DNA of 64,000 bases from Qipengyuania_C sp046254955 (GTDB lineage Bacteria; Pseudomonadota; Alphaproteobacteria; Sphingomonadales; Sphingomonadaceae): assembly GCF_046254955.1 (NCBI RefSeq), contig NZ_JBJXRG010000001.1, positions 434,001-498,000 of the forward strand, read 5' to 3'. Both the position numbers and the translations under genes were made by a program. Under the pieces are notes generated by a model. It ran no database searches and was not told the origin of the DNA. It saw only the letters and a program-made list of their open reading frames with translations. Positions 17,709 to 24,884 of the stretch are shown here, one piece after another; position 1 is the first letter of the stretch; each line of letters opens with the position of its first letter.

Positions 17709-18532
17709 GCTGCAATGCTTTCACGCGCAGCTTCGCGCGCCAGATCAAGTTCGCCCAGAAGCTCAGGCAGCGGCGGGATCTTGTCATCACGCTCGATCAT
17801 AGTTGCGACCGGGCCGAGCTTCGGGCGCACTGCACGATACAGGTCCCACACCGCATCGCAGACCTCGCGATCATGCGTATCGATAATGATCTCTCCGGGT
17901 GAATGCCCCGCGAGGTGAATTTGACGAACGCGGTCAAGCGGCAAGCCAGCGATATAGTTCGCAGCTTCGAAACCGTGATTGCACGCACTGACATAGATAT
18001 TGTTGACATCGAGCAGCAGGTAGCAGCCGGTCCGATGCGCCATTGCTGCGATAAACTCCCACTCGCACATCTCGTCTTCGGGGAAGGTCATGTAGCTGGA
18101 CGGGTTTTCGAACAGCATGGCGCGCCCCAGCGTTTCCTGCGCCAGATCGATATTCGCGCAGACGACATCCAGCGCCTCGGCTGTGTAGGGCATCGGCAGG
18201 AGATCGTGGCTGTTATGCGCGCTGGTGCGGGTCCAGCAGAGATGGTCGGAAACCCACAAGGGATTGATAAGATCGGCAAGTCCTCGCAAGCGCTCGAGAT
18301 ATGCGCGGTCCAGCCCATGAGCCGATCCGATCGACATGGAAACGCCATGGAGGATCACCGGCAGTTTTGCGCGCACCTGCTCCAGCACGGGCAATGGCTT
18401 GCCGCCGTCGACCATGAAGTTCTCGGATATCACCTCGACGAAATCCACCGGCACATCGCCTTCGAGAAAGTCGGCATAATGTGTCCGGCGCAGGCCGAGG
18501 CCAAATCCGTCAAAGGGTGCGATCGAAGTCAT
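17705..18532 (-). CDS. bufB: multinuclear non-heme iron oxidative enzyme (MNIO, DUF692; BufB/HvfB-like)
   Basis: A 275-residue TIM-barrel enzyme of the DUF692/UPF0276 family. Metal-ligand-rich segments are visible in order: FVEVISENFM, LHGVSMSIGS, WVSDHLCW, FENPSSYM, LLDVNNIYV with NHG, IHLAGHS, DTHDREV and ERDDKIP. Family members use two or three irons to convert precursor cysteines into oxazolone/thioamide or thiooxazole groups. Here the likely substrates are the cysteine-rich products at 18893 and, in trans, at 19098. It follows its precursor gene after a GC-rich hairpin. Confidence 0.88.
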   Translation of the reverse strand: MTSIAPFDGFGLGLRRTHYADFLEGDVPVDFVEVISENFMVDGGKPLPVLEQVRAKLPVILHGVSMSIGSAHGLDRAYLERLRGLADLINPLWVSDHLCWTRTSAHNSHDLLPMPYTAEALDVVCANIDLAQETLGRAMLFENPSSYMTFPEDEMCEWEFIAAMAHRTGCYLLLDVNNIYVSACNHGFEAANYIAGLPLDRVRQIHLAGHSPGEIIIDTHDREVCDAVWDLYRAVRPKLGPVATMIERDDKIPPLPELLGELDLAREAARESIAA

Positions 18533-18557
18533 AAGCGTGAGCGCTTCTCAAAAGTAA

Positions 18558-18599
18558 CGGCCCGGCGGTTCAAGGCATTTGGGGGGAACCGCCGGGCCG
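18558..18599 (-). terminator. intercistronic hairpin between the bufA2-like gene and bufB
   Basis: A perfect 14-bp inverted repeat (18558-18571 with 18586-18599) encloses a 14-base loop. On the transcribed minus strand the stem is followed by TTACTTTTG, a weak U-rich tail. It sits between the precursor stop (18615) and the enzyme start (18532). It could be a partial terminator or an mRNA 3'-end stabiliser, either of which would give more precursor than enzyme. Confidence 0.7.
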
Positions 18600-18614
18600 C
18601 CAACCCAGACGGTC

Positions 18615-18893
18615 TTAGGCGATATCGCCAATCGTTCCGCCCGCGCTGAGGCATTCGCCGGCTTTCATGGCCTTGAAGCCGTGGCCTTTGCATTCATTCT
18701 GGCCCTTGCAGGCATTTTCGGTGGTGGCGCAGTCGGCCTGGCCTTTGCAGCTATGAACGCCGTAGCAATGGACCGTATCCTCGCCGCTGATGGCCTTGCC
18801 GGTGCTTCCAGCGGGGGCATCAGCGGCAAAAGCTGCAGCCGAAGAGAGGGCGAAAGCGGCTGCGGCCGCAGCGAAAGCACTGTTCTTGGTCAT
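18615..18893 (-). CDS. bufA2: bufferin-like precursor, six cysteines (BufA2-like, DUF2282-related)
   Basis: A 92-residue exported precursor. A signal peptide covers about residues 1-23 (ending AFA-ADA). The mature part has six Cys in HCYGVHSC, ADCA, NACK, NECK and GEC, the last before SAGGTIGDIA. The CYGV start and KGQ/KGH repeats match cysteine-rich bufferin precursors, which bind copper in the periplasm after MNIO modification. It heads the leftward bufA-bufB-bufC operon and is served by a GTAACC-N16-CGAA promoter. Assignment to the BufA2 type rests on cysteine number and neighbours. Confidence 0.8.
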   Translation of the reverse strand: MTKNSAFAAAAAAFALSSAAAFAADAPAGSTGKAISGEDTVHCYGVHSCKGQADCATTENACKGQNECKGHGFKAMKAGECLSAGGTIGDIA

Positions 18894-18946
18894 GTAAAGA
18901 AACTCCAGTTTGAAACTCTTGCCCCGAGATGAGGGACATTGGGCAA

Positions 18947-18972
18947 TTCGCGAGGAAGCTGATGAAGGTTAC
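18947..18972 (-). promoter_or_regulatory. SigF-type ECF promoter, leftward
   Basis: On the minus strand GTAACC (18972-18967) and CGAA (18950-18947) are separated by exactly 16 bases. This is the -35/-10 pattern described for Caulobacter SigF. It lies about 55 bases upstream of the start of the six-Cys bufferin precursor. Confidence 0.75.
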
Positions 18973-18995
18973 GTCCGAGAAAAATTTTGCGGCCT

Positions 18996-19021
18996 GTAAC
19001 CAGCCGTAAAGTGAGGGCGAA
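18996..19021 (+). promoter_or_regulatory. SigF-type ECF promoter, rightward
   Basis: GTAACC (18996-19001) and CGAA (19018-19021) are separated by exactly 16 bases, mirroring the leftward promoter 23 bases away. It precedes the four-Cys bufferin precursor, DoxX, sigF and nrsF, so it would also make sigF autoregulated. About 75 bases of leader separate it from the start at 19098. Confidence 0.75.
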
Positions 19022-19097
19022 CTCCATCACGACGCTCGCATGATCCCCCTCACGTGAAGCGCCAGACGTTCAGTTTCATTCCTTACGGAGATTACCC

Positions 19098-19379
19098 ATG
19101 ACCAATTCGTCTATTGCTCGCCTTGCCGGCGTTGCACTCGCCGCCAGCCTCGCCACAGGCCTTGCCACCGCTCCTGCCGCAGCAGCAGGCGCGAAAGAAA
19201 AATGCTACGGCGTTGCCAAGGCTGGAAAGAATGATTGTGCGGCGGGCCCGGGCACAAGCTGTGCCGGTACATCCACCACTGACTATCAGGGCAATGCCTG
19301 GAAGCTGGTCGAAGCAGGAACCTGCACTTCGATCAAGACCCCCAAAGGCAACGGTTCGCTGACCCCTATCAAGCGCTGA
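19098..19379 (+). CDS. bufA1: bufferin precursor, four cysteines (BufA1-like, DUF2282)
   Basis: A 93-residue DUF2282 protein with an N-terminal signal (about residues 1-29, ending PAAAAG). The mature part reads EKCYGVAKAGKNDCA, then SCAGTSTTDYQGNAW and EAGTCTSI, so four Cys at the positions typical of BufA1. MNIO-modified bufferins of this kind sequester copper in the periplasm. No MNIO gene is in this operon; the bufB/bufC pair on the other strand is the likely modifier. It starts after GGAG at 19087-19090. Confidence 0.85.
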   Translation: MTNSSIARLAGVALAASLATGLATAPAAAAGAKEKCYGVAKAGKNDCAAGPGTSCAGTSTTDYQGNAWKLVEAGTCTSIKTPKGNGSLTPIKR

Positions 19380-19408
19380 TCCAAGTCCCAGGCTGCACGA
19401 GGTGAGAC

Positions 19409-19867
19409 ATGCAAAAGCTTACAAATCTCTATGACAATCTGGTGAGCAGACTGTCAGGTCCGATAGTCGAATCGACCGCTCTGCTTCTCACCCGTGTTGC
19501 CTTGGCGGGCGTCTTCTGGCGCTCGGGCCGGACAAAGGTCGAGGAAGGCAGCTTGCTTGAAATCAGCGACACGACGTACTTCCTCTTCGAGCACGAATAC
19601 GCAGGCGTGCCGCTGCCGCACGAGATCGCCGCGCCCATGGCTACCTATGCCGAGCATGCCTTTCCGATCCTTCTCGTGCTCGGGTTGGCAACGCGGTTTT
19701 CGGCATTCTCGCTCTTGCTGATGACACTGGTGATCCAGTTCTTCGTCTATCCTGAAGCCTGGTGGGTCACGCATATCCTGTGGGTCGCGATGGCAGGCAT
19801 CCTGCTCTCACGGGGTGGGGGGCTCTTTTCGCTCGACGCGATTGCTGGCAAAATGCTCGAAAGATGA
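19409..19867 (+). CDS. DoxX-family membrane protein of a bufferin operon
   Basis: A 152-residue four-helix DoxX/HvfD-type membrane protein. It shows LLLTRVALAGVFWRSGRTK near the N-terminus, then VPLPHEIAAPMATYAEHAFPILLVLGLATRF and LVIQFFVYPEAWWVTHILW. DoxX proteins are regular companions of DUF2282/DUF692 operons; a redox or membrane-anchoring role is suspected but not known. Its stop overlaps the sigF start by ATGA. Confidence 0.82.
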   Translation: MQKLTNLYDNLVSRLSGPIVESTALLLTRVALAGVFWRSGRTKVEEGSLLEISDTTYFLFEHEYAGVPLPHEIAAPMATYAEHAFPILLVLGLATRFSAFSLLLMTLVIQFFVYPEAWWVTHILWVAMAGILLSRGGGLFSLDAIAGKMLER

Positions 19868-20394
19868 TTGCCGACGAAATCACCATGGCCCGGCTGATGG
19901 CCTCCTCTCAGAAGGGCGACAAGCAGGCGTACACCGTCCTTCTTTCGGAGATCCAGCTATGGCTGGAGCGCTATTTTCAGCGGCGCTGTCCACCGGCGCA
20001 AATCGATGATCTGGTACAGGAAGTGATGTTGGCAGTACATAACAAGCGCGCCACGTATGACCCCGTGCGACCCTTCCTGCCATGGCTGGCGGCGATCGCG
20101 CGCTATCGCTGGATCGATCACCTGCGCAAGGTTTATCGCCGCGAAGAAGAGGCGATGGGCGAACGCGAGTTTTCCGAAGACAGCGAGGAAGAGGCCGTCA
20201 TGGCACGGATCAGCCTCGACCGGATGTTTGTCCAGATCCCCGACAGGCAAGCCGAAGTTATCGAAATGGTCAAAATCGAAGGCCTCTCGATCCGCGAGGC
20301 GGCCAGCCGCAGCGGGCAAAGCGAGAGCGCCGTAAAAGTGAATATCCATCGCGGATTGAAGAAACTGTCCGCGCTAATCGAAAAGGCAGAATAG
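19864..20394 (+). CDS. sigF: ECF sigma factor SigF
   Basis: A 176-residue ECF sigma factor. Region 2 is YFQRRCPPAQIDDLVQEVMLAVHNKRATYDP with FLPWLAAIARYRWIDHLR; region 4 is VEMVKIEGLSIREAASRSGQSESAVKVNIHRGLKKL. Its neighbour is an NrsF-type anti-sigma, the pair that in Caulobacter answers metal stress and controls bufferin genes. ATG 19864 overlaps the DoxX stop; longer upstream frames run through DoxX and are ignored. The GTAACC-N16-CGAA promoter upstream of the operon suggests positive autoregulation. Confidence 0.9.
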   Translation: MIADEITMARLMASSQKGDKQAYTVLLSEIQLWLERYFQRRCPPAQIDDLVQEVMLAVHNKRATYDPVRPFLPWLAAIARYRWIDHLRKVYRREEEAMGEREFSEDSEEEAVMARISLDRMFVQIPDRQAEVIEMVKIEGLSIREAASRSGQSESAVKVNIHRGLKKLSALIEKAE

Positions 20395-20395
20395 A

Positions 20396-21037
20396 ATGAA
20401 TCGGGTTCCCAACCCCTTGATCGACCAACTCGCATCCGAGATGGAACCGGTCAAAGTGCTCAAGACACGCGACGGGCTGGCGCTGGTTGCGCTGGCCGCA
20501 GTGGCGACAGTCCTGCTGGTCGAATACTTCCACGGGCTCTGGCTGGGCGCGATGATCGGCGAAGCGTCGATCATTTTCTACATCGCACACGGCCTCATCC
20601 TGCTGATGGGTCTCGCCAGCGCGACCAGCGTGCTTGCCATGGCGCGCCCGCAGGTGGGTAGCCATTATGACGGCGCGCGCTGGACCATGGCCATGGTGGG
20701 CGTGATCCCGATCGTCGCGGTCTCGACTATCGTAGCGGGAAGCGGAGCGGCCCATGCGATGGCCGATCCTTACGGCGTCGATTGCATGCTTGCTTCGTTC
20801 GCCGCATCGCTCGTCACGGGCGCCGCGTTGGTGTTTTGGCTTCGGCGCGGCGCTCCGGTTTCACTCAACACCGCGGGCTGGCACACGGGTGTTGCCGCCG
20901 GCGCGCTGGGCACAGTGGCCTACGGCATGAGCTGCCCGCTCGATGGCCTGGCCCATATCGGGGTATGGCACATCGCGCCGATCGTGATTGCTGCCATGGT
21001 TGGGCGACTGGTCGTGCCGAAACTGGTGCGCTGGTAG
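20396..21037 (+). CDS. nrsF: NrsF-type anti-sigma factor (DUF1109)
   Basis: A 213-residue six-helix membrane protein of the DUF1109/NrsF family. The N-terminal cytoplasmic segment (residues 1-40) would bind SigF. Two periplasmic-side cysteines, in GVDCMLASF and YGMSCPLDGLAHIGVWH, fit the paired cysteines through which NrsF is thought to sense metals. It starts one base after the sigF stop. Expected role: hold SigF at the membrane until copper or another thiophilic stress modifies the cysteines. Confidence 0.85.
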   Translation: MNRVPNPLIDQLASEMEPVKVLKTRDGLALVALAAVATVLLVEYFHGLWLGAMIGEASIIFYIAHGLILLMGLASATSVLAMARPQVGSHYDGARWTMAMVGVIPIVAVSTIVAGSGAAHAMADPYGVDCMLASFAASLVTGAALVFWLRRGAPVSLNTAGWHTGVAAGALGTVAYGMSCPLDGLAHIGVWHIAPIVIAAMVGRLVVPKLVRW

Positions 21038-21052
21038 AAGCCAGCTAGCGAA

Positions 21053-22090
21053 CTAGAGCCATTTCAGGCGCTTGAAGATCACCAGCAGGACCACAAGCAC
21101 TGCCACGCACAGGCCCACGACCGCCCAGAATGCCATGGGATCATCGACGCCTGGCATTCCGCCGACATTGATGCCAAGCAGCCCTGTGAGGAACCCCAGC
21201 GGCAGGAAAATTCCCGCCACGATCGTCAGCATGTAGGTCGCGTGCTCGCTCGAGGCGAGGCTGCGAGCGCGCAGTTCGTCCTGCATCACCACAGCGCTTT
21301 CCTTGCTGATATCGATATCGTCGAGAAAGCGCCGCAGAAGCGCGATGGTCTCGTCAATCTCGCGCCGGTCATGATGTTCGAACCACGGCGGAGCATCGCG
21401 CGCGATCAGTTCCAGTGCAACGTGCTGCGGCCCCATGTGACGCTGCAGTGCCAGGCAGTTGCGACGGATACGCGTGATCTTGCGCAGCATCTCTTCGGCG
21501 TGGTCGTCAGGATCCAGATCCTCGAGCCGATCGATGTACTCGTTCATATCGACAATCGACTGGTTCATCCGGTGGACCATGTGCTCGGTCAATGAAGTGA
21601 TCAGTGCGCCGGCATCCTGCGGTCCGGAACCGCCATCGATCTCGGCCAAGGTATCGCGCGGGGTTTGCAGCGGATGGCGGCGCAAAGTGACAAGCCGCGT
21701 ACCATCGCACCACAGCTGCATCGATACCATGTCTTCCGGCTCCGCCCCGGGATTGAAATTGATCCCGCGCAGCGTGGCGACGAGCGCTTCTCCTTCGGTA
21801 AAGGCGCGCGGACGGGTTTGGTCGCTGGTGAGCAGTTCCACCGTTGGCTCGGGAATCGAAAGGCCGCTCTCGAGCCACTCGGCAACACCCGGCTTGGTCC
21901 GGTCGAGGTGAACCCACAAAATCGCATCCGGATTGTCCGGTGCTGACTTCCACCCTTGCGCTTCGGCCCACGAGACCAGTCGACAGCCGCCCTTGCCATC
22001 GAGCACGCGAGCGAACAGTAGCGGGCCGTCCATAGCGGTTTGATCGGTCAGTGAAGAGTCCTGCGTCATTGCAAGCGGCTTGTCGCGCAT
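21053..22090 (-). CDS. zntB: CorA-family zinc transporter ZntB
   Basis: A 345-residue CorA/ZntB protein: a large N-terminal cytoplasmic domain, a long stalk helix, and two C-terminal membrane helices. The signature loop is LLGINVGGMPG, i.e. the GxN motif with the ZntB-like GGMPG rather than CorA's YGMNF, followed by a second helix and a basic RLKWL end. It carries zinc or other divalent cations. Met8 is an alternative start. It converges on nrsF with 15 bases between stops. Confidence 0.88.
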   Translation of the reverse strand: MRDKPLAMTQDSSLTDQTAMDGPLLFARVLDGKGGCRLVSWAEAQGWKSAPDNPDAILWVHLDRTKPGVAEWLESGLSIPEPTVELLTSDQTRPRAFTEGEALVATLRGINFNPGAEPEDMVSMQLWCDGTRLVTLRRHPLQTPRDTLAEIDGGSGPQDAGALITSLTEHMVHRMNQSIVDMNEYIDRLEDLDPDDHAEEMLRKITRIRRNCLALQRHMGPQHVALELIARDAPPWFEHHDRREIDETIALLRRFLDDIDISKESAVVMQDELRARSLASSEHATYMLTIVAGIFLPLGFLTGLLGINVGGMPGVDDPMAFWAVVGLCVAVLVVLLVIFKRLKWL

Positions 22091-22144
22091 CGCCAGCTGG
22101 CTGGCAAGCGGCGCGGTTGCACGATTGAGATGTAAGAAAGACTC

Positions 22145-23245
22145 CTACCCGCTGCGGCGGCGCATCGGGCGCGTCGGCTTATGCGTCTCGGACAAGGCTG
22201 ACGCCTCTTCAGCCGCAACACCCAATTCCTGCAGCACCCATTCGAGCGCGACTTCCGGCGGCATCTCGACATCGGGGGCAACCCCGTCGCCTTCCCAATC
22301 CTTGCCGGTCAGCGGGTCATAGGTCCGGCCCACCGGGACAAATACTTCGAACCCGCCCGGCAGCGGGGTTTCACCGCCAAAATGGTTGGCGCCGTAAGTT
22401 GCCTCACCAACAAGAGTGGCACGTCCCGTATGCTTCATCGCCAGCGCGAAATGCTCACCCGCCGATCCCGTCATGGGTCCGCTCAGCACATATACAGATG
22501 CCTGCTGCAGCCGGCCCTCGCGATTGGGCAGCACCCAATGTTCGCGGACAACCTCCTGCTCTGTCGAGCCAGTCTCATACAGGGTCGCGCTGCCGAACAT
22601 ATTGCCCATCTCTTCGTCGATGGATCGGCGCGTTGCCATGGTCACAAGGCGAGCGGGCGCATCGAACAGCCAGGGGAAGATCACGTCCATCTGGTCAAGA
22701 CCGCCGCCGCCATTGGTGCGGATATCGAAAATCAGCGCCTTTGCCTCCTGATGCGCTTCCATGAATGCCGCCGCCTGCGCGGTAACCGCCGGATCGCCGG
22801 GAAAGCCGTTAAGGCGCACAAAAGCGATTCCTGGTGCAATCCAACCGCCCTGTTCGATCATGGCCGGGCGCTCACCGGCAGCCCGGCGTTGGCGCTGCTC
22901 GCTGTTACTGGCGGGCCTCACGCGCAGATGGGCGTCAGCTTGCACCGCTTGCAGATCATCAGTCAGGCGGTCCGCCAGCGCTTCACCCGCCAGTTCGGCA
23001 TAGGCGCCCTTTGCAACATTCGCCCGCAGCATCTCTGCATAGCGTTCGCCGACATCGGGATAGACGAAGCCGCGTTCCAGCTCACGCGCCAGCGCGCAGG
23101 CCGTCGCCGCATTCGAACTGTCTGCCGGTGCGACGCAGGTTGTAGCAGAGGAGTTGACGGTATCAGTCGCTAGGAGAGCGACGGGCGACAATGCGGCAGC
23201 GGCTGCAAGCGAGCCGAATCCGACCAGTTGATGAGCTTTCTTCAT
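22145..23245 (-). CDS. S41-family peptidase, exported
   Basis: A 366-residue protein with a signal peptide beginning MKKAHQLVGFGSL. An S41 N-terminal helical region (ARELERGFVYPDVGERYAEML) is followed by the tail-specific protease domain: ALIFDIRTNGGGGLDQMD, then VYVLSGPMTGSAGEHFALAMK with the probable nucleophile Ser, then GEATYGANHFGG. No PDZ domain is evident, as in the interphotoreceptor-retinoid-binding-like S41 group. The longer open frame from 23323 is rejected because it would run over the operator at 23280-23293 and bury the signal peptide. Confidence 0.82.
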   Translation of the reverse strand: MKKAHQLVGFGSLAAAAALSPVALLATDTVNSSATTCVAPADSSNAATACALARELERGFVYPDVGERYAEMLRANVAKGAYAELAGEALADRLTDDLQAVQADAHLRVRPASNSEQRQRRAAGERPAMIEQGGWIAPGIAFVRLNGFPGDPAVTAQAAAFMEAHQEAKALIFDIRTNGGGGLDQMDVIFPWLFDAPARLVTMATRRSIDEEMGNMFGSATLYETGSTEQEVVREHWVLPNREGRLQQASVYVLSGPMTGSAGEHFALAMKHTGRATLVGEATYGANHFGGETPLPGGFEVFVPVGRTYDPLTGKDWEGDGVAPDVEMPPEVALEWVLQELGVAAEEASALSETHKPTRPMRRRSG

Positions 23246-23279
23246 GGTGGGAACCTGCCCGTATTGCCTGACGCTTGCA

Positions 23280-23293
23280 ACTACACTTGTAGT
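23280..23293. promoter_or_regulatory. TACA-N2-TGTA palindrome (BlaI/CopY-type operator)
   Basis: The sequence ACTACA-CT-TGTAGT is a perfect 6-bp inverted repeat around two bases. Its core TACA-N2-TGTA is the consensus of BlaI/MecI/CopY winged-helix repressors. It is 35 bases upstream of the S41 peptidase start and about 105 upstream of ispG, in the divergent promoter region. No such repressor gene is in the window. Confidence 0.55.
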
Positions 23294-23398
23294 CGCAGGA
23301 ATGCCGTTCGTCGAGTTGTACAAGCCTCAGGCGATCATACAGCTGCTGACGCGGTGTCATTGCTCCTTCATCCGCGCGCGCCTATATGCTCGAGCAAT

Positions 23399-24559
23399 AT
23401 GTCTTCAGACACGCTCTCTTCGATCCGCCCGTGGCGCGAAATCATGCGCCGCAAGAGCCGCCAGATCATGGTCGGCGATGTACCTGTGGGCGGCGATGCG
23501 CCGATTACGGTGCAGACCATGACCAATACGCCGACAGAAGATGTCGGCGCGACGATCGACCAGATCCGCCGCTGCGAGGATGCGGGTGCAGACATCATCC
23601 GTGTATCTTGCCCGACGGCTGAATCGACCGAGAATTTCGACCAGATTACCAAGGCGGCGAACATCCCGATCGTTGCCGATATCCATTTCCACTACAAACG
23701 CGCGCTCGAAGCGGCCGACAAGGGCGCGGCTTGCCTCCGGATCAATCCTGGCAATATCGGCTCGTCAGAGCGCGTGGCCGAAGTGGTCCGCGCGGCCAAG
23801 GCCAATGGCTGCGCGATCCGCATCGGGGTCAATGCAGGCAGTCTCGAGAAAGACCTGCTCGAGAAATACGGCGAGCCGTGCCCCGAAGCGCTAATCGAAA
23901 GCGCGCTCGACCATATCAAGCTGCTGCAGGATCACGATTTCCACGAATACAAGGTGGCGGTGAAAGCCTCCGACGTATTCCTCGCAGTGGCCGCCTATCA
24001 TGGGCTCGCCGAAGCAGTGGACTGCCCGCTGCATCTGGGCATTACCGAGGCTGGCGGGCTGATAGGCGGCACGGTGAAGTCATCGCTCGGTATCGGCTCG
24101 CTGCTGTGGGCCGGGATCGGCGATACGATCCGCGTCAGCCTGTCTGCCGAACCGGAGCAGGAAGTGAAGGTCGGCTTCGAAATCCTGAAATCGCTGGGCC
24201 TGCGCACACGCGGCGTTCGGGTCGTCTCCTGCCCGAGCTGTTCGCGGCAGGGATTCGACGTGATCCGCACGGTCGAGGCGCTGGAGAAGCGTCTGGAGCA
24301 TATCAAGACGCCGATGAGCCTTTCGGTGCTCGGCTGCGTCGTCAACGGACCCGGCGAGGCGCGCGAGACCGATATAGGCATCACCGGCGGCGGAGCGGGC
24401 AAGCACATGGTCTACCTCTCCGGCGTGACCGATCACCACGTTCAGGACGGCGACATGCTTGACCATATCGTTAAGCTTGTCGAGGAGAAGGCGGCGAAGA
24501 TCGAAGCTGGCGAAGCCACTGCATTCGATCCGCATGCGGTGAAAGAGCCCGCGGAGTAG
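23399..24559 (+). CDS. ispG: 4-hydroxy-3-methylbut-2-enyl diphosphate synthase
   Basis: A 386-residue IspG (GcpE), the penultimate step of the MEP isoprenoid pathway, converting MEcPP to HMBPP with a 4Fe-4S cluster. The start region RPWREIMRRKSRQIMVGDV and TVQTMTNTPTEDV are typical. Cluster ligands are in VSCPSCSRQGFD and LGCVVNGPGEA. Two-domain bacterial length. An upstream open frame (from 23228) overlaps the divergent peptidase; ATG 23399 gives the standard N-terminus. Confidence 0.95.
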   Translation: MSSDTLSSIRPWREIMRRKSRQIMVGDVPVGGDAPITVQTMTNTPTEDVGATIDQIRRCEDAGADIIRVSCPTAESTENFDQITKAANIPIVADIHFHYKRALEAADKGAACLRINPGNIGSSERVAEVVRAAKANGCAIRIGVNAGSLEKDLLEKYGEPCPEALIESALDHIKLLQDHDFHEYKVAVKASDVFLAVAAYHGLAEAVDCPLHLGITEAGGLIGGTVKSSLGIGSLLWAGIGDTIRVSLSAEPEQEVKVGFEILKSLGLRTRGVRVVSCPSCSRQGFDVIRTVEALEKRLEHIKTPMSLSVLGCVVNGPGEARETDIGITGGGAGKHMVYLSGVTDHHVQDGDMLDHIVKLVEEKAAKIEAGEATAFDPHAVKEPAE

Positions 24560-24596
24560 AACGCGATACCCAGTCACCCAGAGGAGGCGCAAATCG

Positions 24597-24875
24597 ATGG
24601 ACAGCAAGCCGCAAACCAAAACCGAACGCAAACCGGTCGTTGATGCGCAGCAGCTGCCGGTTGTGAGCGAAGCTGCGACAACGGCTGCCAAGGCGAGCGC
24701 CGGGCGACCCGTTGGGGCAGTCGCAGCAGGAGCCTTTGCGCTTGGCGCTCTGGCCGTCGGTGCAATCGCAATCGGTGCCCTCGCAGTTGGACGAATGGCT
24801 ATCGGGCGCCTGCGTATTCGCGATGCGAGGATTGACCGCCTCCGCGTTGGCAAGATTAAAATCGGCGAGGACTGA
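24597..24875 (+). CDS. pentad-repeat protein of unknown function
   Basis: A 92-residue protein with a polar N-terminal 35 residues and then about ten consecutive five-residue units (residues 40-89). The first units read GAVAA, GAFAL, GALAV, GAIAI, GALAV and the last GRLRI, RDARI, DRLRV, GKIKI. Position 1 is mostly Gly and positions 3 and 5 are hydrophobic, as expected for a small square beta-helix or a packed membrane-like coil. Surface positions switch from Ala to Arg/Lys along the chain. Good ribosome site (GAGGAGG). No function known; it sits between ispG and an HDAC-family gene. Confidence 0.7.
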   Translation: MDSKPQTKTERKPVVDAQQLPVVSEAATTAAKASAGRPVGAVAAGAFALGALAVGAIAIGALAVGRMAIGRLRIRDARIDRLRVGKIKIGED

Positions 24876-24884
24876 TAACAAGCT

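Noticed and set aside
23228..23398. N-terminal extension of ispG up to 23228
   Set aside because: It would overlap the divergent peptidase start and the operator; IspG homologues begin near the ATG at 23399.
24080..24853. Minus-strand frame with a repetitive TARAPIA-like N-terminus
   Set aside because: It is the antisense of the pentad repeats and ispG; the repetition is the shadow of the real protein.
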